NCBI GenBank assembly: GCA_963620595.1
Contig: CAVFAY010000048.1
Coordinates: 1-10,262, forward strand
DNA from: Butyricicoccus_A sp963620595
Lineage (GTDB): Bacteria; Bacillota; Clostridia; Oscillospirales; Butyricicoccaceae
Direction of reading: 5' to 3'
Length of the DNA: 10,262 nt
Shown here: piece by piece, positions 1-6,424 of the stretch
How positions within the stretch are numbered: the stretch's first letter is position 1
How the letters are laid out: every line of letters starts with the position of its first letter
Notes under the pieces: generated by a model
What the model was told of the DNA's origin: nothing
What the model saw: the letters and a program-made list of their open reading frames with translations, nothing else
Database searches by the model: none
Program-made: the position numbers and the translations under genes

Positions 1-54
1 CACCCCATCTATTAGATAGTATATCATACTGTCTAACAAATGGGGTGCAGTTCA
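1..54. repeat. Imperfect palindrome resembling paired IS3/IS150-type ends (possible MITE, or glyQS terminator)
   Basis: CACCCCAT at 1-8 pairs perfectly with ATGGGGTG at 40-47. The inner arms at 12-22 and 26-36 (TTAGATAGTAT / ATACTGTCTAA) pair with one mismatch around a 3-nt centre. Read on the minus strand, the right half begins TGAACTGCACCCC and continues into GTTAGACAG. From memory this resembles the terminal repeats of IS150-group IS3 elements. If symmetrical, the element would be about 61 bp and start a few bases before the window. It lies just after the glyQS stop, so it could also act as that gene's transcription terminator, but any T-run on the minus strand would fall outside the window. 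No transposase is visible. Confidence 0.5.
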
Positions 55-69
55 TTCTGGTTTGTCAGA

Positions 70-1461
70 TTAGAATTCGCACTTCTTTGCGATGTAATCC
101 TTGACCTCAGCGATCGGCAGACGAATCTGCTCCATGGTGTCGCGGTCACGGATGGTTACACAGCCGTCGGTTTCGGTCTCGAAGTCAACGGTGATGCAGA
201 GCGGAGTACCGATTTCATCCTCGCGGCGATAGCGCTTGCCGATGGAACCAGCCTCGTCATAGTCAATCATGAAGTGCTTGGACAGCTCTTCGTATACCGG
301 CACAGCCTGATCGTGCAGCTTCTTGGACAGCGGCAGGACAGCAGCCTTGTACGGTGCCAGAGCCGGATGCAGACGCAGAACAACGCGAACGTCATCCTTG
401 CCCTTCTTGTCCTGACCAACGACTTCCTCATCATATGCATCGCACAGGAATGCCAGAGCAACACGGTCAGCACCCAGAGACGGCTCGATAACATACGGGA
501 TGTACTTCTCGCCGGCTTCCTGATCGAAATATTCCATAGAAACACCGGAGGTCTTCTGATGCTGGGTCAGGTCAAAGTCGGTGCGGTCAGCGATGCCCCA
601 CAGCTCGCCCCAGCCAAACGGGAACAGGAACTCAATATCCGTGGTAGCATTGGAGTAATGAGACAGCTCTTCCTGCTCATGGTCGCGCAGACGCATATTC
701 TCTTCCTTGATGCCAAGGCTGAGCAGGAAGTTCTTGCAGGTGTCCTTCCAGTACTTGAACCACTCCAGATCGGTGCCCGGCTTGCAGAAGAACTCCAGCT
801 CCATCTGCTCGAACTCACGGGTACGGAAGGTGAAGTTGCCCGGGGTAATCTCGTTACGGAAGGACTTGCCAACCTGAGCGACACCAAACGGGATCTTGCG
901 GCGGGTGGTGCGCTGTACGTTCTGGAAGTTTACGAAGATGCCCTGTGCGGTCTCCGGACGCAGGTACAGCTCGTTCTTTGCGTTTTCAGTAACACCCTGG
1001 AAGGTCTTGAACATCAGGTTGAACTGACGAATATCGGTAAAGTTATGACCACCGCAGTTCGGACAAGCGATCTGCTTCTCGTCGATGTAGTCACGCATCT
1101 GCTGGTTGCTCCAGCCAGCCGGATTTTCGCCGGTCGTGTCTTCAATCAGCTGGTCAGCACGATGACGGGTGTGGCAGTCCTTGCAGTCCATCAGCGGATC
1201 GGAGAAACCGCCTACGTGGCCGGAAGCAACCCAGGTCATCGGGTTCATCAGGATAGCGGAATCCAGACCGACATTGTACGGGGATTCCTGTACGAACTTC
1301 TTTCTCCAGGCGTTCTTGACGTTATTCTTGAATTCGACACCAAGCGGGCCGTAATCCCAGGTGTTAGCAAGACCGCCGTAGATCTCGGAGCCGCTGTAAA
1401 CGAAACCGCGTCCCTTGCACAGAGCAACGATTTTGTCCATTGTCTTTTCGGTGTTGTTCAT
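70..1461 (-). CDS. glyQS: Glycyl-tRNA synthetase, single-chain (alpha2) class II type
   Basis: This cytoplasmic enzyme charges tRNA-Gly with glycine using ATP. The 463-residue protein has the usual length and order of the homodimeric bacterial/eukaryotic-like type, not the split GlyQ/GlyS type. The N-terminal part reads GFVYSGSEIYGG and YGPLG (about 19-41). A zinc-finger-like insert has C93-x2-C96 and C133-x2-C136. Class II motif 2 lies at about 201-219 (FRNEITP ... FRTREFEQME) and motif 3 at about 330-338 (GADRVALAF). The C-terminal anticodon-binding domain (about 358-460) has GSIGKRYRREDEIGTP and TIRDRDTMEQ. The start is supported by AAGGAG about 9 nt upstream. The leader from the predicted promoter is only about 70 nt, too short for a glycine T-box, and none is seen. 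Identity is very secure. Confidence 0.97.
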   Translation of the reverse strand: MNNTEKTMDKIVALCKGRGFVYSGSEIYGGLANTWDYGPLGVEFKNNVKNAWRKKFVQESPYNVGLDSAILMNPMTWVASGHVGGFSDPLMDCKDCHTRHRADQLIEDTTGENPAGWSNQQMRDYIDEKQIACPNCGGHNFTDIRQFNLMFKTFQGVTENAKNELYLRPETAQGIFVNFQNVQRTTRRKIPFGVAQVGKSFRNEITPGNFTFRTREFEQMELEFFCKPGTDLEWFKYWKDTCKNFLLSLGIKEENMRLRDHEQEELSHYSNATTDIEFLFPFGWGELWGIADRTDFDLTQHQKTSGVSMEYFDQEAGEKYIPYVIEPSLGADRVALAFLCDAYDEEVVGQDKKGKDDVRVVLRLHPALAPYKAAVLPLSKKLHDQAVPVYEELSKHFMIDYDEAGSIGKRYRREDEIGTPLCITVDFETETDGCVTIRDRDTMEQIRLPIAEVKDYIAKKCEF

Positions 1462-1521
1462 AATTTCTACTCCTTATAGGCGCATATGGCTTATGCACAC
1501 AAAAAATTTAGTCAAAAGCTC

Positions 1522-1550
1522 TTGACTATGTTCTTATTATAGCGTATACT
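1522..1550 (+). promoter_or_regulatory. Sigma-A promoter of tRNA-Pro
   Basis: TTGACT (1522-1527), a 17-bp spacer and TATACT (1545-1550) predict a start near 1557, about 37 nt before the mature tRNA. The left half of an inverted repeat (AGTCAA 1510-1515, TTGACT 1522-1527) includes the -35 box. The promoter interlocks with the divergent glyQS promoter. Confidence 0.75.
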
Positions 1551-1563
1551 AATTAAATGTCAA
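1536..1563 (-). promoter_or_regulatory. Sigma-A promoter of glyQS
   Basis: On the minus strand a perfect -35 TTGACA (1563-1558) is followed after 16 bp by a perfect -10 TATAAT (1541-1536). Transcription would start near 1529, giving a leader of about 70 nt. The element overlaps the oppositely directed tRNA-Pro promoter. Confidence 0.8.
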
Positions 1564-1593
1564 GACATTGTGCCTGACAAACCAAATTCACAT

Positions 1594-1669
1594 CCGGGTG
1601 TAGCGCAGATGGTAGCGCGCCTGCTTTGGGAGCAGGATGCCGCAGGTTCGACTCCTGTCACTCGGACCA
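1594..1669 (+). tRNA. tRNA-Pro (anticodon TGG)
   Basis: The sequence folds as a 76-nt cloverleaf. The 7-bp acceptor stem pairs CCGGGTG with CACTCGG (one G-T), the D arm contains GCGC/GCGC, and the anticodon stem is CCTGC/GCAGG with loop TTTGGGA, giving anticodon TGG. The T arm is GCAGG-TTCGACT-CCTGT. The discriminator is A and the 3' CCA is encoded. TGG decodes CCN proline codons. Confidence 0.96.
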
Positions 1670-1670
1670 G

Positions 1671-1710
1671 AGAATCTCTTGTATGGAATCGTGCAAGAGA
1701 TTCTTTTTTT
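1671..1710 (+). terminator. Intrinsic terminator of tRNA-Pro
   Basis: A perfect 11-bp stem (AGAATCTCTTG at 1671-1681 with its complement at 1694-1704) and a 12-nt loop are followed by an uninterrupted T run to 1710. It begins one base after the tRNA CCA end. Confidence 0.92.
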
Positions 1711-1861
1711 GTCAAAAGATTAGTGTGAAGCAATTTGCTTGAACGGGCATGTTGAGATAAAAAATAACTTTATGGGCAGAAAAGATGAATATAGATTCAT
1801 TTTTTGACAAAATATGCCTATATGAAATGAGAAAGAGAACAAAATTAAGCGGATATGAGTA
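1711..1861. other. AT-rich intergenic stretch with small palindromes, no gene seen
   Basis: This spacer separates the tRNA-Pro terminator from the promoter of the peptide operon. I see no convincing coding sequence. It holds a 13-nt inverted repeat (AAGCAATTTGCTT, 1728-1740) and a weak hairpin ATGAAT/ATTCAT (1785-1800) followed by T residues to 1805. Either could be an operator or minor terminator; neither can be assigned from sequence alone. Confidence 0.5.
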
Positions 1862-1890
1862 TTGACTTTTTTTATTTCTATTTTTATAAT
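1862..1890 (+). promoter_or_regulatory. Sigma-A promoter of the secreted protein/RiPP operon
   Basis: TTGACT (1862-1867), a 17-bp T-rich spacer and a perfect TATAAT (1885-1890) predict a start near 1897 and an untranslated leader of about 60-140 nt, depending on whether the small ORF at 1961 is translated. Two palindromes lie just downstream: ATCTATAGAT (1899-1908) at the start site, and TCGTTT/AAACGA (1924-1937). Both are well placed for a repressor or an mRNA hairpin. I see no other good promoter before 7818, so the downstream genes probably depend at least partly on this one. Confidence 0.8.
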
Positions 1891-1960
1891 AATAATGTAT
1901 CTATAGATGAGAGGTATTGCGTGTCGTTTTGAAACGAAATAGCAAAAAAAGGAAGAAAGT

Positions 1961-2041
1961 ATGAAAAATTCCCGGCATACAGCTAACGGTTGTTTCCGGT
2001 TTATTGAATATAAAACACCTATTAAGGAGGTAGACGAATGA
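1961..2041 (+). CDS. Possible 26-residue leader peptide, translationally coupled to the secreted protein
   Basis: A short ORF (ATG 1961, TGA 2039-2041) follows a purine-rich GGAAGAAAG at a plausible ribosome-binding distance. Its stop overlaps the next start as ATGA, which suggests translational coupling, and the AAGGAGG of the next gene lies inside it. Near its end it reads YKTPIKEV. This has the same Y-x-x-P-x-x-E-V spacing as YEVPKLEV at the N-terminus of the 78-residue peptide at 5251. It has a single Cys and ends soon after the motif, so it would lack a core. It could be a regulatory leader peptide, a degenerate second precursor, or a chance ORF. No function is assigned. Confidence 0.35.
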   Translation: MKNSRHTANGCFRFIEYKTPIKEVDE

Positions 2042-5000
2042 AAAAGATCAAGCGTGCCCTATCGCTTGTCCTTGTGTTCTGCATGCTGTGCACCATGACG
2101 GTCACGGGTTTTGCGGCAGACACAACGAACGAAGGGCTGACGGATACTTCTCTTACCATGGAGTATTGGATTACTAACCGTCAAGTAACCGCGAACAAAG
2201 CAACATCTCAGACGATTACAACGGGTACAGCAGGAATTGCTACTGAAGCTGGTGCGAAACTGAGTGATATTGCTCCAAGCACTGGTACGCAAGACGGCAA
2301 TGAGATGATTTACTGGAAGGGAACACGCCTGTCCAGTGGTAACAAGCAGACAACTAAATCTGATGTAGACCGTACACAGTCTGGTGATGATTTCAGCTAC
2401 ATTCGCAACTGTAAAGGTTGGTGGCAAATTTCTGCTGATGGCAGTGAGTGGCAAGATGTAAAGAAAACAGATCAGATTGTAGTATACTATCTGCAGAAAA
2501 CGACTGTAACGGACGAAATCGAAACACAGGTTGTAGACTGGGGTGTAGTACCGCATACAGACTATAATGGAAAAAACTTTGTTCTTGTTGACTACGCTGT
2601 AAAGTATCAGTCCGGTGATCGTTCACCAGACAACTTTCCGCAGACGGGTAAGACGCAGGCGTTCCATTGTATAAGCGGCAATTCAACGGTAAAATATGAC
2701 TCATCTACAGATAAATATTACCGTCATATTGGCATGATTCGTGCACAGGAAACTTCCGATTATGAAGTTTACATGATTACATTGACGCCGAGCAGTGACA
2801 ATGCTGGAATTAAAGTAGCAAATTCTGCAAATCAGGCAACAAGCTATTCTTATGATGGTACAGAAAAAGTTGTTTGGGTCGATGATGAAAAAGACTTGGG
2901 CAATTTCGCTGATTCCAGCACACATCATAAGGACTACAGCGTAGGCGGAGATCCAATTGTAAGTGGTCTGGATATTTATAATCAGCAGGGTATGCTGGTT
3001 ACGTACTATGTCCGTGCAAAGGTCACACAGGACAGCCTGAAGGTTCACTATATTGACAAAGCTACGAATGATGAGTTCTATAACTATGGTATTATTGTCA
3101 ATAGCGGAATTACATTTGATGCAAATATTGCATTGCAAGAAGGTGACGCATGGAAGGGTAATCTGGCTAATGGCACAGTGACCAACAGCCTTGGTAATGA
3201 ACAGACCGTTTCTGCTGATCTTAGCACAATGCCTGAAATCGGCGCTCAGTATCGATACAGCAATTATAAATGCGATGAAGTTACACGCGGTGAAGATGGT
3301 AAGGATGTATATCTCTACTACACATTCAACAATTCGCATAGTTTCGTTGCAGATTTTGGTGAACCAATAACAATATCGGTTGCTGATTTGGGTGTTGATG
3401 GAAATTCGTATACATGGGATAGTTCGAAGATAACTGGTGAGACATATGGCAAGGTAACACTGGATAAAACGAATCATACACTGACTTACACCCCGAATCA
3501 GATTCTGAAGAATGTAGATACGATGCAGCTGACATTGACAGATAGCAGCACAAAATCTTCGGCAACTCATAATATCTATATTTATCCGGCTTCCAACGTC
3601 ATGTACGAAGAGAGCCTCGTAAAGCTGGGAGAAGACGAAGACAATTCCAGCTGGAAAAAAACAACCGGTACAGCTGGCACAAACCTGCAGGCAACGGAAG
3701 TTCTCGGCAAGGAAGGCATCCACGGCTACGACGAGTCCTACGATGCCGATACCGGGTTCAGCAACGGCTCTGCTTATCAGGCACAGCTGACAATACCGAG
3801 CGGAGAAGATTTTACCGAGACCGATAAGACAACCTTTACCTTTACCGGCACAGGCTTTGATCTGATCTCTGAGTGCGGTACGAACACCGGTATGCTCTTG
3901 GCTGTTGTGAAGGATGCAAACCAAAAGCCTATCAAGTCCTATCTGGTAGATACTTACTTTACCGGTGATACTAGCGATGACGGAACAGAGAGTATCATTT
4001 CCGGCGAAGGAATTCTGGATTATCAGGTTCCAGTTGTTCGCTGCATGGGATTGGATCAGGATACTTACACAGTAGATGTTTATGGTTATCTGACCAGCGG
4101 TTCGGGTGCTGTAAAGAATGCGGCAGAGTCGGCAGAAGCAACAACTGAAGAAGGCGAAGTTAGTGTAGCGGCTGTTGAAGAAGTTCTGGACGATATGAGT
4201 GTTCAAAATGTAGAGGCTTCCGAAGTAGAAGCAACCTGCATGGATGACAACAGCGTCCTGCTGGGCGGCACTGGTGCAGAGGAAACCACAACTTCTACCA
4301 AGTCCAAGGCTCGCGCAGCTGCAAAAACAACCAGCACAACCGCAAACGTTTACATTGATGGCGTTCGCGTATACAATACGCTGAATGACAGCAATGGCGC
4401 ACAGAACTATACGCCATCCGAACAGAGCGTCGAGTACAAATCGGTTTACGATTACGTGAAGAATAGCTTGGATGCAAATGGTTCTTGGACGGATAATGCT
4501 ATGATTTATACGGAATACAATGGAAGCACCGATATTTCTTCTATTGCAGAGTATAAGCAGCAGGGTCCGGAAAACGAAGTATATCTTGCTCCAGGTTGTG
4601 ATATTGCATTTGCACTCAAAAACTACGACGAAGACGATACTGTACAGATCGCAATGAAAGCAGTAAATGATTCCGTTACTGTAGATAGTGATCAATGCAA
4701 AACGAGTTTGCTTGAATCTGCAACAGAAATGTACTACAAGCTGACACCGACGTATGATGAGGAATTGGATGCATATGTAGTTAAAATCGGAAACAATGAA
4801 GGGTCTAGCGGCGTGCTGTCTCTGAGTAGCTTGAAATTGTCTTCTAATGTTACGGTATCTTCTAATCAGGCATTGGCGGATAAGATTATTGAAGAAGATA
4901 ATACCAAGCCTGCATTCACACCGAAAACCTTTACGGTTTCTGCACCAGCAGATACACTGAAGGTAGGTAAATCTTCGGTTATTAAGGTTAAAGCATCTAC

Positions 5001-5235
5001 AGATGTAGAGCACGTTTGCATGACGGTAAACGGTGGAGACCCGATTGAATTGAATGCAAACAATAAGAATGCGGTTGCAAACGGAAAGACCGACCTTTAT
5101 TCTTACAGCAAGACGATTAAGACAAAGGGCACAGGAAAACTTTCCGAAGGCAGCTATAAGTATTCTATTTATGCTGTTGACAAGAACGGTAATCGGAGCA
5201 AGTCTGTAGACTTCACGGTAACGATTGCAAAGTAA
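2038..5235 (+). CDS. Large secreted multi-domain beta-rich protein of unknown function
   Basis: The 1065-residue protein starts after a consensus AAGGAGG. It has a clear Sec signal peptide: KKIKR, a hydrophobic core at about 7-23, and cleavage near GFA-AD at 26-28. I see no LPxTG motif, SLH repeats, choline-binding repeats or C-terminal membrane segment, so it is probably released or held non-covalently. Visible regions are a Trp/Tyr-rich N-terminal part (about 30-300); a cadherin/Ig-like segment (about 438-520, with LTYTPNQ and TLTDSS); a possible jelly-roll or carbohydrate-binding-like region (about 522-690, with TFTFTGTGFDLIS); an acidic Ala/Glu/Thr-rich linker (about 690-765); a continuation starting VYIDGVRVYN; and a C-terminal Ig-like domain (about 958-1065). 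No catalytic motif is recognised. The domain calls are by eye. It is AT-richer than glyQS and sits 15 nt before the peptide gene, so it is probably co-transcribed. An adhesin, cell-surface binding protein or partner of the peptide are all possible. Confidence 0.9.
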   Translation: MKKIKRALSLVLVFCMLCTMTVTGFAADTTNEGLTDTSLTMEYWITNRQVTANKATSQTITTGTAGIATEAGAKLSDIAPSTGTQDGNEMIYWKGTRLSSGNKQTTKSDVDRTQSGDDFSYIRNCKGWWQISADGSEWQDVKKTDQIVVYYLQKTTVTDEIETQVVDWGVVPHTDYNGKNFVLVDYAVKYQSGDRSPDNFPQTGKTQAFHCISGNSTVKYDSSTDKYYRHIGMIRAQETSDYEVYMITLTPSSDNAGIKVANSANQATSYSYDGTEKVVWVDDEKDLGNFADSSTHHKDYSVGGDPIVSGLDIYNQQGMLVTYYVRAKVTQDSLKVHYIDKATNDEFYNYGIIVNSGITFDANIALQEGDAWKGNLANGTVTNSLGNEQTVSADLSTMPEIGAQYRYSNYKCDEVTRGEDGKDVYLYYTFNNSHSFVADFGEPITISVADLGVDGNSYTWDSSKITGETYGKVTLDKTNHTLTYTPNQILKNVDTMQLTLTDSSTKSSATHNIYIYPASNVMYEESLVKLGEDEDNSSWKKTTGTAGTNLQATEVLGKEGIHGYDESYDADTGFSNGSAYQAQLTIPSGEDFTETDKTTFTFTGTGFDLISECGTNTGMLLAVVKDANQKPIKSYLVDTYFTGDTSDDGTESIISGEGILDYQVPVVRCMGLDQDTYTVDVYGYLTSGSGAVKNAAESAEATTEEGEVSVAAVEEVLDDMSVQNVEASEVEATCMDDNSVLLGGTGAEETTTSTKSKARAAAKTTSTTANVYIDGVRVYNTLNDSNGAQNYTPSEQSVEYKSVYDYVKNSLDANGSWTDNAMIYTEYNGSTDISSIAEYKQQGPENEVYLAPGCDIAFALKNYDEDDTVQIAMKAVNDSVTVDSDQCKTSLLESATEMYYKLTPTYDEELDAYVVKIGNNEGSSGVLSLSSLKLSSNVTVSSNQALADKIIEEDNTKPAFTPKTFTVSAPADTLKVGKSSVIKVKASTDVEHVCMTVNGGDPIELNANNKNAVANGKTDLYSYSKTIKTKGTGKLSEGSYKYSIYAVDKNGNRSKSVDFTVTIAK

Positions 5236-5250
5236 GAAAGGAGGAGAAGC

Positions 5251-5487
5251 ATGAAACAAGCATACGAAGTTCCAAAGCTGGAAGTGGTTCAGTATTCCCT
5301 CCACGAGGCAATTGCGGCGAATTGCTGCGACAAGGTGTATAACCATACGCAGGAAGCGTGCGACCCGACTACGTACGGTCAGAGTCTTTTAAGCAAAGGC
5401 ATCAATTTTGCGGAAGATAGCAATTGCACTAGTCCTATGATAGGATATTGCTACTTTACTTCTGGCAATTTGCTGTTCAATTCCTAA
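5251..5487 (+). CDS. Putative RiPP precursor peptide, 78 aa, five Cys
   Basis: A strong AAGGAGGAG precedes the ATG. The N-terminus MKQAYEVPKLEVVQYSLHEA looks like a leader: a Y-x-x-P-x-L-E-V-V motif, charged and without a signal peptide, of a kind I associate with small Clostridial peptide precursors. After AIAAN comes a Cys/Asn/Thr/Tyr-rich putative core with Cys at 25, 26, 37, 59 and 67, ending in Ser78. The next three genes encode a kinase-like protein, a radical SAM/SPASM protein and a PqqD-like protein, the standard neighbours of a peptide modified by a radical SAM maturase. Cys residues suggest thioether or other Cys-based crosslinks, and the terminal Ser a possible phosphorylation site; both are inferences. 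The spacing does not match the regular Cys pattern of SCIFF peptides, and I do not recognise the family. No dedicated exporter or protease is in the window. Confidence 0.75.
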   Translation: MKQAYEVPKLEVVQYSLHEAIAANCCDKVYNHTQEACDPTTYGQSLLSKGINFAEDSNCTSPMIGYCYFTSGNLLFNS

Positions 5488-5517
5488 CTGAATAGTCAAT
5501 CGCTTAGGAACAAAGAG

Positions 5518-5550
5518 ATGCGCCTGCGTCGCAAGATGCAGGCGCATTTT
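5518..5550 (+). terminator. GNRA-capped hairpin with short U tract, probable leaky terminator between precursor and enzymes
   Basis: Arms 5518-5530 and 5535-5547 form a 13-bp stem with a single G-T pair and a GCAA tetraloop closed by C-G, ending in only four T residues (5547-5550). It lies between the peptide stop and the ribosome binding site of the kinase. A stable stem with a short U run is expected to stop only part of transcription, or to protect the 3' end of the upstream mRNA. Either effect would give more precursor than enzyme message, as is common in RiPP operons. Confidence 0.7.
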
Positions 5551-5565
5551 CCAATAGGAGCTGCT

Positions 5566-6423
5566 ATGTATCAAAAGGATTACTTTTTCGCCGGACTGGG
5601 CATCCGAATGATTTCAGACGTCCCACCGGAGGAAGACGAAAATACGGCTGTATTTCGGCAAACAGGAGAAAAAATCCATAGTACCTGCCGGATTGCCTGC
5701 GTTCAGCAGCTGCCGCAGGTGCACGGTGCACAGCTTATGCAGACCAATGAGCTGCGGCTGTTTCGCAGCGGAGACACGCTGTATCAGCAGCTGCTCAGCC
5801 CGCTGGACGGGCATCCGCTGACCGTATCCATGTATGCCGCGGCGCAAAAGAGCGAGGTGTCGCTGTACCTGTCTCAGACAGATATGCCGTATATCGCGCG
5901 CTCCGTGCATCTCTGGTCGGGAATGGATATCAATCACATTTTGCTGATGCATCATCGTGTCGTTATGCACAGCGCGTCTGTGCGCACGGAACACGGCGTG
6001 ATTTTGTTCGCGGCGCCTTCCGGTGTGGGAAAGTCCACACAGGCACAGCTGTGGCACGAGCATCGACAGGCAGAGATTCTCAATGGAGATAAAAACGCGG
6101 TGGGAATCGAACAGGGAACGGCTATGGCATATGGCTTGCCGTTTTGCGGCACGAGCAGTATTTGTCAGCCGTATCAGCTGCCCCTGCGGGCGATTGTACT
6201 GCTGGAACAGGCACGGCAAAATCAAATCACACAATTACAGGGCATAGAAGCGGTGATTTGCGTTTTGCGCAATTGCATGGGGCATCAGGCAGTGCGGGAA
6301 GTAGGCAATATGATGCTGGAACAGATCGCTGACCTGCTGGAAATCATCCCCGTGTATCGCCTCGCCTGCACGCCGGATGTCCGCGCAGTACAAGCCTTAG
6401 AAAACGCTTTGGGGGAATATTAG
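5566..6423 (+). CDS. HprK/PEPCK-like P-loop kinase of the peptide operon
   Basis: The 285-residue protein carries a P-loop APSGVGKST (150-158), preceded by a MHSASV segment (134-139) and followed by LNGDKNAV (172-179). The last motif is where HPr kinase and PEP-carboxykinase-fold proteins carry their metal- and phosphate-binding acidic residues. MAYGLPFCGTS (187-197) and PLRAIVLLEQ (206-215) also fit kinase-like proteins of this fold. The N-terminal 130 residues are not recognised. I chose the start at 5566 because AGGAG lies 5 nt upstream; an in-frame ATG at 5518 lies inside the terminator-like hairpin stem and has no good ribosome binding site. HprK normally phosphorylates HPr on Ser, but its usual neighbour is absent. 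HprK-like kinases in lasso peptide clusters such as paeninodin phosphorylate the precursor's C-terminal Ser, so the peptide at 5251 is the likeliest substrate here. That role is inferred. Confidence 0.8.
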   Translation: MYQKDYFFAGLGIRMISDVPPEEDENTAVFRQTGEKIHSTCRIACVQQLPQVHGAQLMQTNELRLFRSGDTLYQQLLSPLDGHPLTVSMYAAAQKSEVSLYLSQTDMPYIARSVHLWSGMDINHILLMHHRVVMHSASVRTEHGVILFAAPSGVGKSTQAQLWHEHRQAEILNGDKNAVGIEQGTAMAYGLPFCGTSSICQPYQLPLRAIVLLEQARQNQITQLQGIEAVICVLRNCMGHQAVREVGNMMLEQIADLLEIIPVYRLACTPDVRAVQALENALGEY

Positions 6424-6424
6424 T

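Noticed and set aside
40..1479. 479-codon open frame on the plus strand
   Set aside because: It is the shadow of glyQS on the opposite strand; every synthetase motif is on the minus strand.
1462..1530. Glycine T-box or other riboswitch before glyQS
   Set aside because: The predicted leader is about 70 nt, without T-box consensus or a terminator/antiterminator pair.
1804..1826. TTGACA at 1804-1809 as an additional promoter for the operon
   Set aside because: No acceptable -10 lies 16-18 bp downstream; the promoter at 1862-1890 is far better.
2701..5346. 881-codon open frame on the minus strand
   Set aside because: It lies wholly opposite the secreted-protein gene and the peptide start, has a Cys/Ile/Arg-rich composition unlike a folded protein and no recognisable motif. 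The plus-strand gene has a signal peptide, promoter and ribosome binding site.
5518..5565. Upstream ATG adding 16 residues to the kinase
   Set aside because: The codons fall inside the 13-bp GNRA-capped hairpin and lack a ribosome binding site, whereas ATG 5566 has AGGAG at good spacing.
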